From Clostridia bacterium (GTDB lineage Bacteria; Bacillota; Clostridia; Oscillospirales; CAG-272), in assembly GCA_017556685.1 (NCBI GenBank), contig JAFYMH010000044.1, positions 1 to 37,146 of the forward strand: 37,146 nt of DNA. Direction: 5' to 3'. The position numbers were made by a program, and so were the translations under genes. A model generated the notes under the pieces. It was not told the DNA's origin, ran no database searches, and saw nothing but the letters and a program-made list of their open reading frames with translations. How positions within the stretch are numbered: the first letter of the stretch is position 1; each line of letters opens with the position of its first letter. Below, piece after piece: positions 36,660-37,146 of this stretch.

Positions 36660-37146
36660 TTATGATTTTTCGGGAATATCAATGGCGATCGAAAGCTCAG
36701 TAAGTGCCTTGGGATCGGCGGGGGCAGGGCACTGCGTCATCAGCTCAGAGGCGTTTTGCACCTTCGGGAAGGCGATAACGTCGCGGATGTCGGTGATGCC
36801 GAGCATATGAGCAACGAGACGGTCAAAGCCGAAGGCAAGGCCGCCGTGCGGCGGAACGCCGTACTTGAATGCGTCAAGCAGGAAGCCGAACTTTTCATGC
36901 GCCTCTTCGGGGGTCATGCCGAGGATCTCGAACATTTTTGCCTGGATCTCACCGCTGTGGATTCGGATCGAGCCGCCGCCGATCTCGGTGCCGTTTAGCA
37001 CAATATCGTACGCCTTTGCGCGAACCGAGCCGGGGTCGCTTTCCATGAGAGGCAGATCCTCGTCCATGGGGCTGGTGAAGGGGTGGTGCTTGGCGTAGAA
37101 GCGAGAGTCCTCATCGTCATACTCAAAGAGCGGGAATTCGGTGACC
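36660..37146 (-). CDS. aspS: Aspartyl-tRNA synthetase, C-terminal part (cut by window edge)
   Basis: Class II aminoacyl-tRNA synthetase joining aspartate to tRNA-Asp (or also tRNA-Asn if non-discriminating). The reading frame enters at 37145 as [16 protein letters not shown], which matches the catalytic domain before motif 3. HHPFTSP and [21 protein letters not shown] follow. Class II motif 3 is GLAFGFDRL near 38 residues before the end of the visible block, and [12 protein letters not shown] follows. Only about 160 of roughly 590 residues are present. The gene is convergent with the soj operon and ends at a hairpin. Confidence 0.95.
   Translation of the reverse strand, partial: VTEFPLFEYDDEDSRFYAKHHPFTSPMDEDLPLMESDPGSVRAKAYDIVLNGTEIGGGSIRIHSGEIQAKMFEILGMTPEEAHEKFGFLLDAFKYGVPPHGGLAFGFDRLVAHMLGITDIRDVIAFPKVQNASELMTQCPAPADPKALTELSIAIDIPEKS

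Overview
This 37.1 kb window looks like the replication-origin region of a spore-forming, moderately GC-rich member of the Clostridia (Bacillota). The reasons are the dnaA-dnaN-recF-remB-gyrB-gyrA order, a CIRCE-controlled hrcA-grpE-dnaK-dnaJ operon, RNase J and RNase Y, Rex, soj/spo0J with parS sites, and three spore loci (spoVAC-D-E, dpaA and dpaB). The genus cannot be named from the sequence alone. No rRNA, tRNA, CRISPR array, IS transposase or phage gene was seen.

Layout. 1-389: no convincing gene; a minus-strand promoter aimed out of the left edge, a structured repeat-like element flanked by a 10-bp direct repeat, and hairpins with T-runs. 390-2974: pyrR on the minus strand, then spoVAC-spoVAD-spoVAE on the plus strand, ending in a bidirectional terminator. 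2981-3865: a family 2 glycosyltransferase on the minus strand, divergent from dnaA, sharing an intergenic region that holds a perfect DnaA box and the dnaA promoter. 3866-21274: a long plus-strand run of tightly packed genes: dnaA, a putative oriC, dnaN, recF, remB, gyrB, gyrA, a lipoprotein, an XRE regulator, a small membrane protein, rnjA, galU, rimI, tsaD, rex, a DnaD-family protein and a DnaC/DnaI-type helicase loader. It is closed by a perfect 19-bp terminator stem. 21358-28917: minus-strand block with dpaA-dpaB, a Gfo/Idh/MocA oxidoreductase, an ABC exporter, ymdB and rny. 29044-33921: heat-shock operon. 33958-36487: soj, spo0J and an unknown membrane protein, with three parS sites. 36488-36659: a phased repeat with a promoter-like pair. 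36660-end: the C-terminal part of aspS on the minus strand.

How the parts fit. The origin-proximal block supplies initiation (DnaA, DnaN, DnaD-like, DnaC-like), topology (gyrase) and repair (RecF). Soj, Spo0J and parS supply origin segregation and, in relatives, entry into sporulation. The spoVA genes move dipicolinic acid into the forespore, and DpaA/DpaB make it in the mother cell. RNase J, RNase Y and YmdB are RNA-turnover or RNA-linked signalling functions. Rex reads NADH/NAD+, and HrcA/CIRCE reads chaperone availability.

The least explained points are: the repeat-like element at 139-297 and its partial match inside a coding gene at 36 kb; the exact 10-bp phased AATGT repeats at 36543-36577; the unknown lipoprotein/XRE/small membrane protein trio behind gyrA; the unknown membrane protein behind spo0J; and a GyrA whose two main fluoroquinolone-contact positions are both substituted. 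I did not find an obviously new defence or mobile system; most of the window is core genome.
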